A DNA stretch of 64,000 bases from a virus, in IMG/VR virus record IMGVR_UViG_3300043775_002630, positions 78,364-142,363 of that record; one strand, 5' to 3'. Below, piece after piece: positions 43,911-51,687 of this stretch. The notes under the pieces are model-generated. The model saw nothing but the letters and a program-made list of their open reading frames with translations. It was not told the origin of the DNA and made no database searches. How positions within the stretch are numbered: the first letter of the stretch is position 1; every line of letters starts with the position of its first letter. The translations under genes were made by a program, and so were the position numbers.

Positions 43911-44537
43911 ATGCGTGATAGAATTAAACAAATTTTACAAGAACAAATCGACCTTAAAAAAATAGGTATTGAAGTTGAACCTTCAGATAGAGTTGTACGT
44001 AGTATTTGTGATGCTAAGAAATTTTGTGATGCTCAAGGACCTATAACATTTGGTCAATTAAGAACTATTATCGAATCGGCAATAAAGGAACGATTGGGTA
44101 AACATATTGGCGAGGGTGGGTTTAAAGCAACATTAAGATTATTACCTTGGTTTTTACCACAATTAGCGGTTGCGGGATTTGGTGCTGCAATTATGAGAGC
44201 TGCAAATAAAATTATTAAACCTTCATTAACTGAAACCCAAAATTACAAGACTTGGTGGGGTAAAACAATTTTAAGACTTATGGATGCAGTTGAGGGTGAC
44301 CTTCCTCTTTCAGACCCATTTAGTAAAATATTTTTTATATCAGATGGTTTAATGAGCTTAATGGACGATGAGAGTAAAGTTAAATTTGCTCGTCATATTG
44401 CAGAAATTGCTAACAGAATGCCAGACGATGAACCAGTGCCAGAGTTTTTTGTAGAAAACGAATTAAGAAATTGGGTTAATAAAAGATTTTTATTAGACCC
44501 ACCACTTGAACCAAAGGGAATAAAAAAAGAGGACTAA
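43911..44537 (+). CDS. Hypothetical protein with short L-x-E tag and hydrophobic core
   Basis: 208 aa. The N-terminus MRDRIKQILQEQ ends in L-Q-E, consistent with a prohead protease site. Residues about 78-105 (LLPWFLPQLAVAGFGAAIMR) are a hydrophobic stretch that could be a membrane hairpin; the remainder is helical. It has TATTTATA at its start and a terminator at its end, so it is a stand-alone late-type gene. Possibly an internal head or ejected protein. Confidence 0.58.
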   Translation: MRDRIKQILQEQIDLKKIGIEVEPSDRVVRSICDAKKFCDAQGPITFGQLRTIIESAIKERLGKHIGEGGFKATLRLLPWFLPQLAVAGFGAAIMRAANKIIKPSLTETQNYKTWWGKTILRLMDAVEGDLPLSDPFSKIFFISDGLMSLMDDESKVKFARHIAEIANRMPDDEPVPEFFVENELRNWVNKRFLLDPPLEPKGIKKED

Positions 44538-44550
44538 TGTCCTCTTTTTT
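44523..44550. terminator. Bidirectional terminator overlapping a stop codon
   Basis: Twelve-bp stem AAAAAAGAGGAC / GTCCTCTTTTTT with loop TAAT that includes the stop codon of the gene ending at 44537. It also lies just downstream of the minus-strand peptidase gene and can serve both. Confidence 0.88.
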
Positions 44551-44553
44551 GTT

Positions 44554-45384
44554 TTAGAAAAGTAAAAACTGATGTGAGTTTTTATCTACTCTGTTAGTGT
44601 GGTGATAATTGTTACCAATTGATTCGATAATTTTTTTACCAATGTTAATACCGTTCTCGACATCTTCAATTACAACATATTCATATTTTGAGTGGTAGTC
44701 ATAATAACCAATTGATAGGTTAATACAAGAGAAATCAAATTTCTTTCTCAAAGCGTATACATCAGTAAATGGGTGTCGTTGGTACTTCATATCGTCTGTC
44801 ATAGACTCTTTCAATACAACATCACAAGACTTGAAGAAATCAGAGTTTCGGTCAAACAATCTTTCACCAAAACAATATTCTGTAACCATCCAGTTCTCAG
44901 GTGCATCAAACTGAATCGCATATCCGACATTTTTGAAGAACTCAGGGTCAGCGTGAGATGAACCAATACAACCAATTTCCTCACTAACAAAAAACGCAAC
45001 TTTCAAGTCAGGTAGTTCTTCCAATAAAGTCAAACAGGCAAAAACACCCGCCTTGTCATCACCACCAATACCTGTTGGATTTCCGTGGTCGTCATAAGCT
45101 TTCAAGGAAAGTTTCATTTCACCTTGAGCATTTTCTTTCATTTCTTCACGAACATTAATATTTGTCAATGAGTGGACCGTGTCCGTATGAGCAACAACAC
45201 AAGGAAAATATTCAACAACTTCAGAAGTCTGTTTTGTAACATAAACGTTCATATGTTCATCAACCTGAAAGTTGTAACCTTTGTTGGTTAGGTAGTTTGT
45301 GAGGTATTCTACCATAATACCTTCGTGTCTTGATACTGTGGGAACTGATAGAACTTCCTTAAGTAGGTTTGTGTTGATTGTCAT
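44554..45384 (-). CDS. M20/M42-like zinc peptidase
   Basis: 276 aa di-zinc exopeptidase. AHTDTV (65-70) gives His66 and Asp68, GIGGDDKAGVF (106-115) the bridging Asp, SEEIG (134-138) the catalytic Glu pair, and QFDAP and DYHSKYEY the remaining ligands. Most like peptidase T/M20 types; shorter than usual (350-400 aa), consistent with loss of the dimerisation domain. May recycle peptides produced by ClpC-type proteolysis or serve amino-acid supply. Confidence 0.85.
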   Translation of the reverse strand: MTINTNLLKEVLSVPTVSRHEGIMVEYLTNYLTNKGYNFQVDEHMNVYVTKQTSEVVEYFPCVVAHTDTVHSLTNINVREEMKENAQGEMKLSLKAYDDHGNPTGIGGDDKAGVFACLTLLEELPDLKVAFFVSEEIGCIGSSHADPEFFKNVGYAIQFDAPENWMVTEYCFGERLFDRNSDFFKSCDVVLKESMTDDMKYQRHPFTDVYALRKKFDFSCINLSIGYYDYHSKYEYVVIEDVENGINIGKKIIESIGNNYHHTNRVDKNSHQFLLF

Positions 45385-45401
45385 TGTATATTATTTGTAT
45401 A

Positions 45402-45433
45402 CAAATATACTAAAAACCTAACAGATTTTCAAA
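45402..45433 (-). promoter_or_regulatory. Bacteroidota-type promoter for peptidase gene
   Basis: On the minus strand TTTG, exactly 20 nt, then TATATTTG (45402-45409). Predicted start lies about 13 nt before the ATG at 45384. It overlaps the 3' end of the upstream gene. Confidence 0.83.
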
Positions 45434-46777
45434 GTTAAATAACTTTTTATTGTAAATAAAATCATTAAATTTTTCATAGTCCATTGAAAAATTTCTCTGT
45501 TGTAATCCTTTTTGGACTTTAAACTCAACTTTTAAAGTTTCAGGGTTGACACTATCAACAACCAATCTTAAATCAGGGTAATTTGGGAACGGAAGACTAT
45601 ACCCCTGTTTAAACTTACTAAAAATTTCTTTGGATATTCTGGACCATTCTTCAATTTGATAATCTTCCTCAAACTTCTCAAGTATCTTATCAAGGTTTCG
45701 TCCCAAATCAACATTAAAACCGTGACTATCAAAATCTCCTTGGTAGTTCCAATACTCTTCGTACCAACCTCCATTTATACCACCAACTTCATTAAAAATC
45801 CCTTCCAATAATTGTTTTGGTGTTGCAGATTCCATATTAAGTTGGACTGCCCAAGTATAAAGAACGGCAACTGTTGCGGTTAATTCGTTATCTCTCGAGT
45901 CCCAACTAAAACCATTTTTTGAGAAAACATTGTTTAACTCTTTATAAACACTTTCTCTAACACCATCTCTTACTTCCTCATTGGCATAATAATTGGCACT
46001 ATCCATCATATCACCCAAAATACCCGGAACAAGTTTATTGAAGTCTCTATACAGTTTTGCCAAAACTTCTTCGTTACTAGAGTTATCAATACTGATATCT
46101 TCCTCATTCCAATCAGGATGCAACAAAGAAAATATTTTCTTCATTTTTTCTTTGTTTTCATCATTATATTGACTTTGATACCAATATCCCTCTGAAAAAT
46201 TTTCTCGTGTACTCCATTCATCAACAAACTGAAAACCATCATAACCACCATAACTTGATGTAACAGCATTAATAATATAAATGTCATCCTCAACCAAGTT
46301 AAACATATTTTCATAATCATTCTCGCTTAATTTGAAGACAATTTTTGTTTCACCCTTTCTACTACCTCTTTCTATTACTTCAGAAACTTTTGGAAATCTA
46401 TCTAAATAATCAGCATCGACTCTACCATAGATGTATTTTCTTAACGCAATTGGGAAGAATGGACCTGGTTTTGTAAGAGTCTCAATAAAGTCTTCCAATG
46501 TACCATTTGTTGTGAAATTTTTCAAATTAACCTCTGAAGATTTAGAATCAACAATTTTGTAGTCACTCTCAGTACGAGTTAATAAATAATACTTCCCACT
46601 TTCATTGATAACATAAGCACCTCCAAGGGAAAAAGATTTTTCCAAATCTTCTACAGTTTCATCGTTCTGACACCAATTTGTGTTATCTTGGAAGTTATTA
46701 CATAGTGCTTCCATATTGTAATATAGAACGATTGTATCGTTAAAAGATTCAAATATTTTCTTGTCAAACTTTGGCAT
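45410..46777 (-). CDS. Large hypothetical protein (455 aa)
   Basis: No known domain recognised. The N-terminus MPKFDKKIFES contains I-F-E. Composition is acidic with many aromatic residues (WYEEYWNYQGDFDSHGFNVD) and Asn-Glu runs. TATTTATT lies 5 nt before the ATG, as for late genes. It may be an internal virion protein or a host-takeover factor. Confidence 0.6.
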   Translation of the reverse strand: MPKFDKKIFESFNDTIVLYYNMEALCNNFQDNTNWCQNDETVEDLEKSFSLGGAYVINESGKYYLLTRTESDYKIVDSKSSEVNLKNFTTNGTLEDFIETLTKPGPFFPIALRKYIYGRVDADYLDRFPKVSEVIERGSRKGETKIVFKLSENDYENMFNLVEDDIYIINAVTSSYGGYDGFQFVDEWSTRENFSEGYWYQSQYNDENKEKMKKIFSLLHPDWNEEDISIDNSSNEEVLAKLYRDFNKLVPGILGDMMDSANYYANEEVRDGVRESVYKELNNVFSKNGFSWDSRDNELTATVAVLYTWAVQLNMESATPKQLLEGIFNEVGGINGGWYEEYWNYQGDFDSHGFNVDLGRNLDKILEKFEEDYQIEEWSRISKEIFSKFKQGYSLPFPNYPDLRLVVDSVNPETLKVEFKVQKGLQQRNFSMDYEKFNDFIYNKKLFNFENLLGF

Positions 46778-46800
46778 ATACTAATAAATACTTATATTTG
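46770..46800 (+). promoter_or_regulatory. Bacteroidota-type promoter for tmRNA
   Basis: TTTG (46770-46773), 19 nt, then TATATTTG (46793-46800); the mature tmRNA 5' end is 18 nt after the G. It overlaps the 5' end of the divergent gene at 46777. Confidence 0.85.
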
Positions 46801-46818
46801 TATTGTTCTTTGAAATAT

Positions 46819-47214
46819 GGGGGTGCCTTGGTATTGATTGGCGTTGCTGGGCATCGGGGGCACGTAGTGAGAAGTTTCCTATCACTATAATCTACGGAGG
46901 CGATTTTTAACTGGCAATACTTTTGCTAAACTTTCTGCTCTCGGTCTTATGAGAGAAGAAAAAGTTGCTGTAGCCTAAGAGGTATACACAACACGGGGTC
47001 GATGGACATTAACCTAGCAACAGAAGTCCTTTAAGGTGTGGTTTCTATCCAAAAAGGAACAAAACGGGTATGGTTCCCCGTAAGAACTGTCACCGTCGCT
47101 GAGCGGTGTGAGAACTCAGATATTTCGGAAGGTATGAAAAACCTTGACCTAAACGTGTAGTCCCTAATGGTTAGGGCGAGCAAGACGGGGGTTCGACTCC
47201 CCCCACCTCCACCA
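46819..47214 (+). ncRNA. ssrA: Transfer-messenger RNA (tmRNA) with unusual 21-residue tag
   Basis: The 5' GGGGGTG (46819-46825) pairs over 7 bp with CACCTCC (47204-47210), followed by A and encoded CCA. The T arm is GGGGG-TTCGACT-CCCCC (47187-47203). After a pseudoknot-like GC-rich segment, the resume codon is GGC at 46913, and the open frame reads GNTFAKLSALGLMREEKVAV followed by A, stop TAA at 46976-46978. The tag is long and ends VAVA, unlike the short tags ending in ALAA known from Bacteroidota. It would rescue stalled ribosomes and mark the products, perhaps for a different protease. Confidence 0.88.
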
Positions 47215-47220
47215 AGTTAG

Positions 47221-47259
47221 ATGTGGGAGTTTTAGTTGACTCCCATATCTCTTTTTTTT
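47221..47259 (+). terminator. Intrinsic terminator of tmRNA
   Basis: Stem TGGGAGT (47224-47230) / ACTCCCA (47239-47245), extendable by A-T and G-U pairs, then a T tract. It ends the tmRNA 7 nt after CCA. Confidence 0.83.
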
Positions 47260-47270
47260 ATATTTTACCT

Positions 47271-47672
47271 GTGGGTAATCATTGTCAAGTTTGTAGTTTT
47301 AAATGTTGGGGTCGAGATGACCATCACGCCAGTTGTTGTTCTTTGGAAGATAGGAACTACATTATGGGTCCAATAGAAGACTATCAAACATTTCTAAAAA
47401 ACCTTTCTAAAAAACTTGGTCGTGAAGTAAAGTTTGATGAGGTTTTTTATAACTATGAAACGGGGTCTAAGGTATTTCCTGATAGACCTGTTTGGCAAGA
47501 TTTCCGTAGTTATCCAGCATTTAAAGTAGATTTCTCAACAGAAAACAAATATTGTATCAACTATAATAGACACTTAAGAAGTTGTATGGTGTATGACATT
47601 AGACCTGAAACTTGTGTAAATTATTTTTGTGATTATTTAGAAAGAGAACTATTGATGAATGGTGAAGTATAA
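47271..47672 (+). CDS. Zinc/iron-chelating YkgJ-like cysteine protein
   Basis: 133 aa starting at GTG 47271; the earlier in-frame GTG at 47223 is within the tmRNA terminator and is rejected. Cys residues are arranged as GNHCQVCSFKCWGRDDHHAS and CC (C5, C8, C12, C22, C23), then YCINYN and CMVYDIRPETCVNYFCDYL, the C-x-x-Y-x-x-RP-x-x-C pattern of the YkgJ zinc/iron-chelating family. Function of the family is poorly known; redox-dependent metal binding is likely. Confidence 0.75.
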   Translation: MGNHCQVCSFKCWGRDDHHASCCSLEDRNYIMGPIEDYQTFLKNLSKKLGREVKFDEVFYNYETGSKVFPDRPVWQDFRSYPAFKVDFSTENKYCINYNRHLRSCMVYDIRPETCVNYFCDYLERELLMNGEV

Positions 47673-47692
47673 TTATATTAGTAATCATAATC

Positions 47693-47779
47693 GGAGGTTT
47701 GGCAGAGCGGTCGAATGCGGCAGTCTTGAAAACTGCTTTACGGGAAACTGTAACCGGGGTTCGAATCCCTGAGCCTCCG
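47693..47779 (+). tRNA. tRNA-Ser(TGA)
   Basis: Acceptor GGAGGTT / AGCCTCC, anticodon arm GCAGT-CTTGAAA-ACTGC, long variable arm, T loop TTCGAAT. CCA is not encoded. Confidence 0.95.
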
Positions 47780-47785
47780 CTAAGA

Positions 47786-47818
47786 AATCTTGGGACATCA
47801 TCCCAAGATTTTTTTTTT
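47786..47818 (+). terminator. Intrinsic terminator after tRNA-Ser
   Basis: Ten-bp stem AATCTTGGGA / TCCCAAGATT, loop CATCA, then a T run. Confidence 0.9.
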
Positions 47819-47819
47819 G

Positions 47820-47851
47820 TTTGACAAATCCATTTTAAATCTTTAACTTTG
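47820..47851 (+). promoter_or_regulatory. Bacteroidota-type promoter giving a leaderless or near-leaderless transcript
   Basis: TTTG (47820-47823), 20 nt, then TAACTTTG (47844-47851). Only AACT separates it from the ATG at 47856. If transcription starts about 4 nt after the box, the mRNA begins at the start codon. Confidence 0.8.
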
Positions 47852-47855
47852 AACT

Positions 47856-48185
47856 ATGGAACTATTAAAAGAATTTTGGACAAAAGTGAAAAGTGGTCTT
47901 AGAATCGTTGTTAACTACTTTTTCATTATCCTGGGTATGGTGGGATGCTTTACCATTGGATACTATTACAACGCATTACGTGATTTCAACAAGATTGGTA
48001 AACCTAAAATTTATAAGGCAATTGACCACACGTTGGCAATCGACGAAAACAATAATGGCATCATTATTGAAAATCGTAGAGGTACCTACATTGTATTGGA
48101 CGCTGAATTGGTGACCAAGTTCTTTGATATCAAAGCACGAAATATGTGGGGACAACACCAAACACCAAAACCTGTAGAGAAATGA
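47856..48185 (+). CDS. Single-pass membrane protein (109 aa)
   Basis: One membrane segment (about residues 14-38, VVNYFFIILGMVGCFTIGYY), then a soluble domain (DENNNGIIIENRRGTYIVLD). It begins a small operon with membrane proteins and a lytic transglycosylase. Could be a holin or lysis-accessory protein, but topology with one segment and a soluble tail does not decide. Confidence 0.65.
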   Translation: MELLKEFWTKVKSGLRIVVNYFFIILGMVGCFTIGYYYNALRDFNKIGKPKIYKAIDHTLAIDENNNGIIIENRRGTYIVLDAELVTKFFDIKARNMWGQHQTPKPVEK

Positions 48186-48256
48186 TGAGTGTTTGGTATA
48201 ACCGAATTCTCCACCTGTTAGCAGGTATTGCGGTGGGGTATTTAATCTTTGTTTAA
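48182..48256 (+). CDS. Very short membrane peptide (24 aa)
   Basis: ATG overlaps the stop of the previous gene (ATGA). The product MMSVWYNRILHLLAGIAVGY then LIFV is one hydrophobic helix. It fills the space up to the transglycosylase gene; size is like small phage holin/antiholin peptides. Expression is inferred from packing alone. Confidence 0.4.
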   Translation: MMSVWYNRILHLLAGIAVGYLIFV

Positions 48257-48266
48257 AAAAAATGTT

Positions 48267-48830
48267 ATGACAGTAAAAAGGACCATTACAACAGTTTATC
48301 TCCTAATCACCATTATGGTGTTAACAGTAGGATACCAATTAGCCAAGAATAAATTCGTTTATCAACCTAATGGTATTGAAGAAATGGGGTATGAGTCCAC
48401 TTTGCCAACGTCATTGTATATGTATAATCTACTTGAGGACAAGTCCGAAGAATACGGTATCCCCAAACATATCTTATACAATGTCGCTTATTTGGAGACA
48501 CGTTATTGTGGTCCTTTTCACGTCAACTACAACCCACATCAAAGGTCTTATGCCGGAGCAGTGGGACCGATGCAAATCATTACAAGATACTCGCATTCAT
48601 ATGCGGGTAGACGAGTTAAAGAGACCGAATTAAAAAATAATCTGAAACTTAATATCGACATTTCTTGTAAGATGCTCAAAAAATTACACGGTATGTATGG
48701 GCGATGGGATTTGGCTCTTGGATATTACAATACAGGTTATCCACAAGTTAATGGTTACGCACGATACGCATCATCCACAATTGATTACAAACAAAAATGG
48801 GTGAAACCAAAAACTCAAACAACTCTATGA
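48267..48830 (+). CDS. Membrane-anchored lytic transglycosylase (SLT/GH23)
   Basis: 187 aa from ATG 48267 (a TTG at 48249 is in frame but inside the short peptide). Signal-anchor at about 8-25 (TTVYLLITIMVLTVGYQLA). The catalytic domain has VAYLETRYCG with Glu77, GAVGPMQI, and a LALGYYNTGYPQVNGYARYA motif, which is the GH23 pattern. It cleaves peptidoglycan between MurNAc and GlcNAc, probably as an endolysin or at DNA entry. Adjacent membrane proteins support lysis. Confidence 0.87.
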   Translation: MTVKRTITTVYLLITIMVLTVGYQLAKNKFVYQPNGIEEMGYESTLPTSLYMYNLLEDKSEEYGIPKHILYNVAYLETRYCGPFHVNYNPHQRSYAGAVGPMQIITRYSHSYAGRRVKETELKNNLKLNIDISCKMLKKLHGMYGRWDLALGYYNTGYPQVNGYARYASSTIDYKQKWVKPKTQTTL

Positions 48831-49177
48831 CGAAACTACAAGACGCTATCTTTATATTCTTTGTTTATTTAATTTCTCAAATATTCGTATTCTACCAACT
48901 CCAAGGTCATCTTTGGAACAAATGGATTAAAGACCACCCATTTCTTATGGCACTCTTTGGACTACCACTTGGATATTTGGTTATATTAGGGTCTCGTAAG
49001 ATGGTTGCACTGTGTGACGGTCAAACTTGGCCAAATCGAATTTTAGGTTTTACTCTTGGAGTAATAGTATTTACTATTATGGCTTGGGTTTACCTTAAAG
49101 AACCCTTATCATTAAAAACAGGTGTATTACTTTTTTTATGTTTCTTAATAATTTGCATTCAATTGTTTTGGAAATAA
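48827..49177 (+). CDS. Four-helix small membrane protein
   Basis: 116 aa starting at the ATG overlapping the transglycosylase stop. Four hydrophobic segments, including QDAIFIFFVYLISQIFVFYQ, FLMALFGLPLGYLVILGS, ILGFTLGVIVFTIMAWVYL and GVLLFLCFLIICIQLFW. The YLKEPLSLKTG between helices 3 and 4 resembles the small multidrug resistance/EamA-type turn. A holin or small transporter are the options. Confidence 0.65.
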   Translation: MTKLQDAIFIFFVYLISQIFVFYQLQGHLWNKWIKDHPFLMALFGLPLGYLVILGSRKMVALCDGQTWPNRILGFTLGVIVFTIMAWVYLKEPLSLKTGVLLFLCFLIICIQLFWK

Positions 49178-49197
49178 GAAAATCAGTCGTATATTTG
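49167..49197 (+). promoter_or_regulatory. Bacteroidota-type promoter for tRNA-Arg and downstream gene
   Basis: TTTG (49167-49170), 19 nt, TATATTTG (49190-49197); the tRNA begins 19 nt later. Confidence 0.82.
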
Positions 49198-49215
49198 TAG
49201 AGTTAAAAACAATAT

Positions 49216-49289
<74 letters not shown>

Positions 49290-49293
49290 CAAA

Positions 49294-49485
49294 ATGACAG
49301 ACTTGTATTTAGATTCAAAAGAAATCCGAAAGAAACGATACCAAGGGGTAAATCCCGAAGGTTTTGTTCTTGTATCAGAAGAAGCTTTGGATAAGCTACG
49401 TGACTTTGAAATATGGAAAAAATGGAAGAATAATGAAATCGATTTAATTGATTTGGAATTCGAAGAAAATCATTTGACAGAATAA
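49294..49485 (+). CDS. Small hypothetical protein (63 aa)
   Basis: ATG lies 4 nt after the tRNA-Arg 3' end, so both are on one transcript. Highly charged, helical C-terminus (SEEALDKLRDFEIWKKWKNN). An upstream in-frame start would lie inside the tRNA. Function unknown. Confidence 0.62.
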   Translation: MTDLYLDSKEIRKKRYQGVNPEGFVLVSEEALDKLRDFEIWKKWKNNEIDLIDLEFEENHLTE

Positions 49486-49513
49486 TTATCTTTGTTATAT
49501 TTCTGTAACACAA

Positions 49514-49587
49514 GCCTCTATAGCTTTAATCGGTAGAGCACCTGACTTGTAATCAGGGGGTTGGCGGTTCGAGTCCGTCTGGAGGCT
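49514..49587 (+). tRNA. tRNA-Thr(TGT)
   Basis: Acceptor GCCTCTA / TGGAGGC with one G-U pair, anticodon arm CCTGA-CTTGTAA-TCAGG, T arm GGCGG-TTCGAGT-CCGTC. The D arm is AT-rich. No CCA. A TATCTTTG box lies at 49487-49494. Confidence 0.92.
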
Positions 49588-49603
49588 CAAAAAAAAAATC
49601 ATT

Positions 49604-49783
49604 ATGACAAACAAGAATCCAAAAACAACTGATAAAAAGGTGAAAACCACTGAAAACGATTTTCGTATTGTTGCTGAGGGTAAACTAAAAGGTCGTAAAG
49701 ATATATCTAAAGATGAAAATAAAGATAATCCGTGGAAATGTGAATGGGATAATGTCCACGGTGATGTAATTCACTTTAGATAA
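49604..49783 (+). CDS. Small basic hypothetical protein (59 aa)
   Basis: Lies between two tRNA genes, ATG 49604 to TAA 49783. Product starts MTNKNPKTTDKKVKTTENDF and ends WKCEWDNVHGDVIHFR; Lys-rich and hydrophilic. Length below 60 residues makes it easy to miss. Unknown function. Confidence 0.62.
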   Translation: MTNKNPKTTDKKVKTTENDFRIVAEGKLKGRKDISKDENKDNPWKCEWDNVHGDVIHFR

Positions 49784-49787
49784 AAAA

Positions 49788-49863
49788 GCGGGAGTAGCTC
49801 AGTTGGTAGAGCTTCAGCCTTCCAAGCTGAAAGTCGCGAGTTCGAGTCTCGTCTCCCGCTCCA
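49788..49863 (+). tRNA. tRNA-Gly(TCC) with encoded CCA
   Basis: Acceptor GCGGGAG / CTCCCGC, anticodon arm TCAGC-CTTCCAA-GCTGA, T arm GCGAG-TTCGAGT-CTCGT. After discriminator T the genome reads CCA; the other elongator tRNAs here lack it. Confidence 0.95.
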
Positions 49864-49864
49864 T

Positions 49865-49964
49865 AAGGGAATCCGGCTTTATGGTGAAGGACACGCTGGC
49901 GGATGACATTCAGAGATTGTCTTTAAAGAACTCGAAACCATAAGTCTTGTGATGGAGGTCCCTT
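49865..49964 (+). ncRNA. Candidate structured RNA (R1) between glycine tRNA genes
   Basis: About 100 nt of GC-richer sequence fills the space between two tRNA-Gly genes. AAGGGA (49865-49870) can pair with TCCCTT (49959-49964), and TTATGGT (49879-49885) with ACCATAA (49937-49943), with a short GACA/TGTC hairpin inside. No tRNA T loop and no open frame. It would be transcribed with the tRNAs. Confidence 0.5.
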
Positions 49965-49975
49965 CCACCACACAA

Positions 49976-50048
49976 GCGAGAGTAGCTCAGTTGGTAGAGC
50001 ACAACCTTGCCAAGGTTGGGGTCGCGAGTTCGAATCTCGTCTCTCGCT
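49976..50048 (+). tRNA. tRNA-Gly(GCC)
   Basis: Acceptor GCGAGAG / CTCTCGC, anticodon arm CAACC-TTGCCAA-GGTTG, T arm GCGAG-TTCGAAT-CTCGT. Very similar body to tRNA-Gly(TCC), suggesting duplication. No CCA. Confidence 0.95.
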
Positions 50049-50092
50049 CAATCTGAATTAAAACACAGAGTAAACCAAATTTAAAAACCAAA

Positions 50093-50263
50093 ATGAAAAA
50101 AGTAGTATTTTTATTGTTTTCTTTAGTTCTTTTGGCTTCTTGTGGTAACGAGGCGACTCCTGCCGTTGAACCATCTTCAGTTGACACAACTGAAGTTGTT
50201 GTTGACAGCACTGTAGTTGATTCAACAGTTACTCCTGAAGTTGAAGTTGCACCTGCTAAGTAA
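50093..50263 (+). CDS. Small lipoprotein (56 aa)
   Basis: N-terminus KKVVFLLFSLVLLASCG is a signal peptide with lipobox LASC; the mature part is 38 residues rich in Val, Thr, Glu, Asp and Pro (SSVDTTEVVVDSTVVDS). Such short acidic lipoproteins resemble o-spanins or superinfection-exclusion lipoproteins. It would be in the envelope of the host. Followed by an intrinsic terminator. Confidence 0.8.
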   Translation: MKKVVFLLFSLVLLASCGNEATPAVEPSSVDTTEVVVDSTVVDSTVTPEVEVAPAK

Positions 50264-50284
50264 TTACAGAGGTAACACGGACTT

Positions 50285-50310
50285 AAAAGGGACCTCGTGT
50301 CCCTTTTTTT
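50285..50310 (+). terminator. Intrinsic terminator after lipoprotein gene
   Basis: Stem AAAAGGGAC / GTCCCTTTT, loop CTCGT, then T tract. Confidence 0.87.
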
Positions 50311-50321
50311 ATGCTTTAAAC

Positions 50322-50329
50322 TATTTATA
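50322..50329 (+). promoter_or_regulatory. TATTTATA upstream motif
   Basis: TATTTATA 5 nt before the ATG at 50335, directly after a terminator. Start codon distance is too short for a normal -10. Confidence 0.45.
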
Positions 50330-50334
50330 ACAAT

Positions 50335-51657
50335 ATGAAACGAGTTTTAAGAGAAGAAATAAATTCAATGAAATCATTAATGAAAATTAATGAAGACTTT
50401 GTTACTGTTTCTTCAGTTGGATTTGATAACATCACAACAGATAATGATTCAACAAAGTCTGATAAAATAAATCGTGCGCTTCTTAAAGATATTAGTAGAG
50501 CAGCTAAAAAGGCTGGTGTAAAAGTAACTATCACAACTGCTAATTCAGGTCACAATATGAGAACTAAATCCGGCACCTTAAGTAGACATAATACTAATCA
50601 AGCCGTCGATATTGCGATGATTGATGGTGTTGGTTCAGGTGGAGCGACTAATGCAACTAATGGTAACCCTAAATTTAAATCAGGTGGAGATAAATTAGTC
50701 GCCGCTCTTGAAAGTATGGGTTATACGAGAAATGCTGAAGGACCCCAAAACCCAAAGGCAGTTTTTTGGCAAACTAATTCAGGTGGTAATCATTTTAATC
50801 ACGTACACGTTTCAAACACAACTGGCGAATCATCTAAAGAAAGTGACGATAATTTTGAAATTACACCTGAAAGAGAGGAAGAATTGAAAAAAATTGCACA
50901 GGGTGTTTCCAATCAGGAGAAAAAAACTGGTGATTTTGAAGCAATATTTAAAATGGCTGACACACTTAAATCTACTCTTAATAGAGCATCGGTAAATGCA
51001 GGTATAAAAGAGCAGTTTGATGATAGTGAAAGAGTTTCTGGTGTAGGTTTGGTTAAATCTAAACATCAGGGAAAAATAGTTCCTAACACACTTATAAAGA
51101 AAAACTGTGATGATTCATTAGTAATCAGGTTTAGGATGAATAATAGTACATACTATGTAGAATACTGTAATTTAGAAAAAACTTATAAATCTACAGGTGA
51201 AAATGTATACGTTGGCGATAAATTAGGTGAATCCTCAGATACTGTTTATTTAAGTTATTTTAACTATAAAGGTGACAAAATTAATAAAGACATTATTAGC
51301 TCACCTAAAACTGAGCCTGAAGAAATAGACGATGAAAAACCTACAGATTCTGTAAAATCAAAAGGATTAAAAATATTTCAAGATGATTCTGGAAGTACAG
51401 GTGAAACGTTTGCAGACTCTTTTTATAACCTATTTCAAAATTTAAACCCTTTAACCAGTAGATACGCTATAGACTCAGAAACAGGCAAACCTGTTAAAGT
51501 ACATCAGGGTGGTCTTGCAACAACACGTAGTAAAGATTCTAAACCAAAAATGGATTATTTAAAAAGAATAGGATACGCATCAACTAAATCAGGTGCAAAA
51601 ACCAGAGGTAAAAGTCTTAAAGAAGAAATGGAAATAATGAAAAAATTAATGAAATAA
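50335..51657 (+). CDS. M15-type peptidoglycan peptidase with capsid-tag-like ends
   Basis: 440 aa. The first 20 residues MKRVLREEINSMKSLMKINE end in I-N-E, and the last 14 (LKEEMEIMKKLMK) repeat a similar helix. The catalytic domain (about 45-162) has LSRHNTNQAVDIAM (His85, Asp92) and HFNHVHVS (His156, His158), the zinc and catalytic residues of M15 D-Ala-D-Ala or L-Ala-D-Glu peptidases. Residues about 220-310 may be a small LysM/SH3-like or M23-like beta domain (VYVGDKLGESSDTVYLSYFN). Likely a virion enzyme acting on peptidoglycan during DNA entry. Confidence 0.75.
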   Translation: MKRVLREEINSMKSLMKINEDFVTVSSVGFDNITTDNDSTKSDKINRALLKDISRAAKKAGVKVTITTANSGHNMRTKSGTLSRHNTNQAVDIAMIDGVGSGGATNATNGNPKFKSGGDKLVAALESMGYTRNAEGPQNPKAVFWQTNSGGNHFNHVHVSNTTGESSKESDDNFEITPEREEELKKIAQGVSNQEKKTGDFEAIFKMADTLKSTLNRASVNAGIKEQFDDSERVSGVGLVKSKHQGKIVPNTLIKKNCDDSLVIRFRMNNSTYYVEYCNLEKTYKSTGENVYVGDKLGESSDTVYLSYFNYKGDKINKDIISSPKTEPEEIDDEKPTDSVKSKGLKIFQDDSGSTGETFADSFYNLFQNLNPLTSRYAIDSETGKPVKVHQGGLATTRSKDSKPKMDYLKRIGYASTKSGAKTRGKSLKEEMEIMKKLMK

Positions 51658-51684
51658 AAAAAAGGGACTTAGGTCCCTTTTTTT
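51658..51684. terminator. Intrinsic terminator after M15 gene
   Basis: Stem AAAGGGAC / GTCCCTTT flanked by A and T runs, loop TTAG. The tRNA-Ser on the opposite strand ends 4 nt beyond, so it may terminate both directions. Confidence 0.85.
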
Positions 51685-51687
51685 ATG

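Noticed and set aside
47223-47270. Longer N-terminus for the YkgJ-like protein
   Set aside because: That region is the tmRNA terminator hairpin and T tract; the GTG at 47271 starts directly before the first Cys motif.
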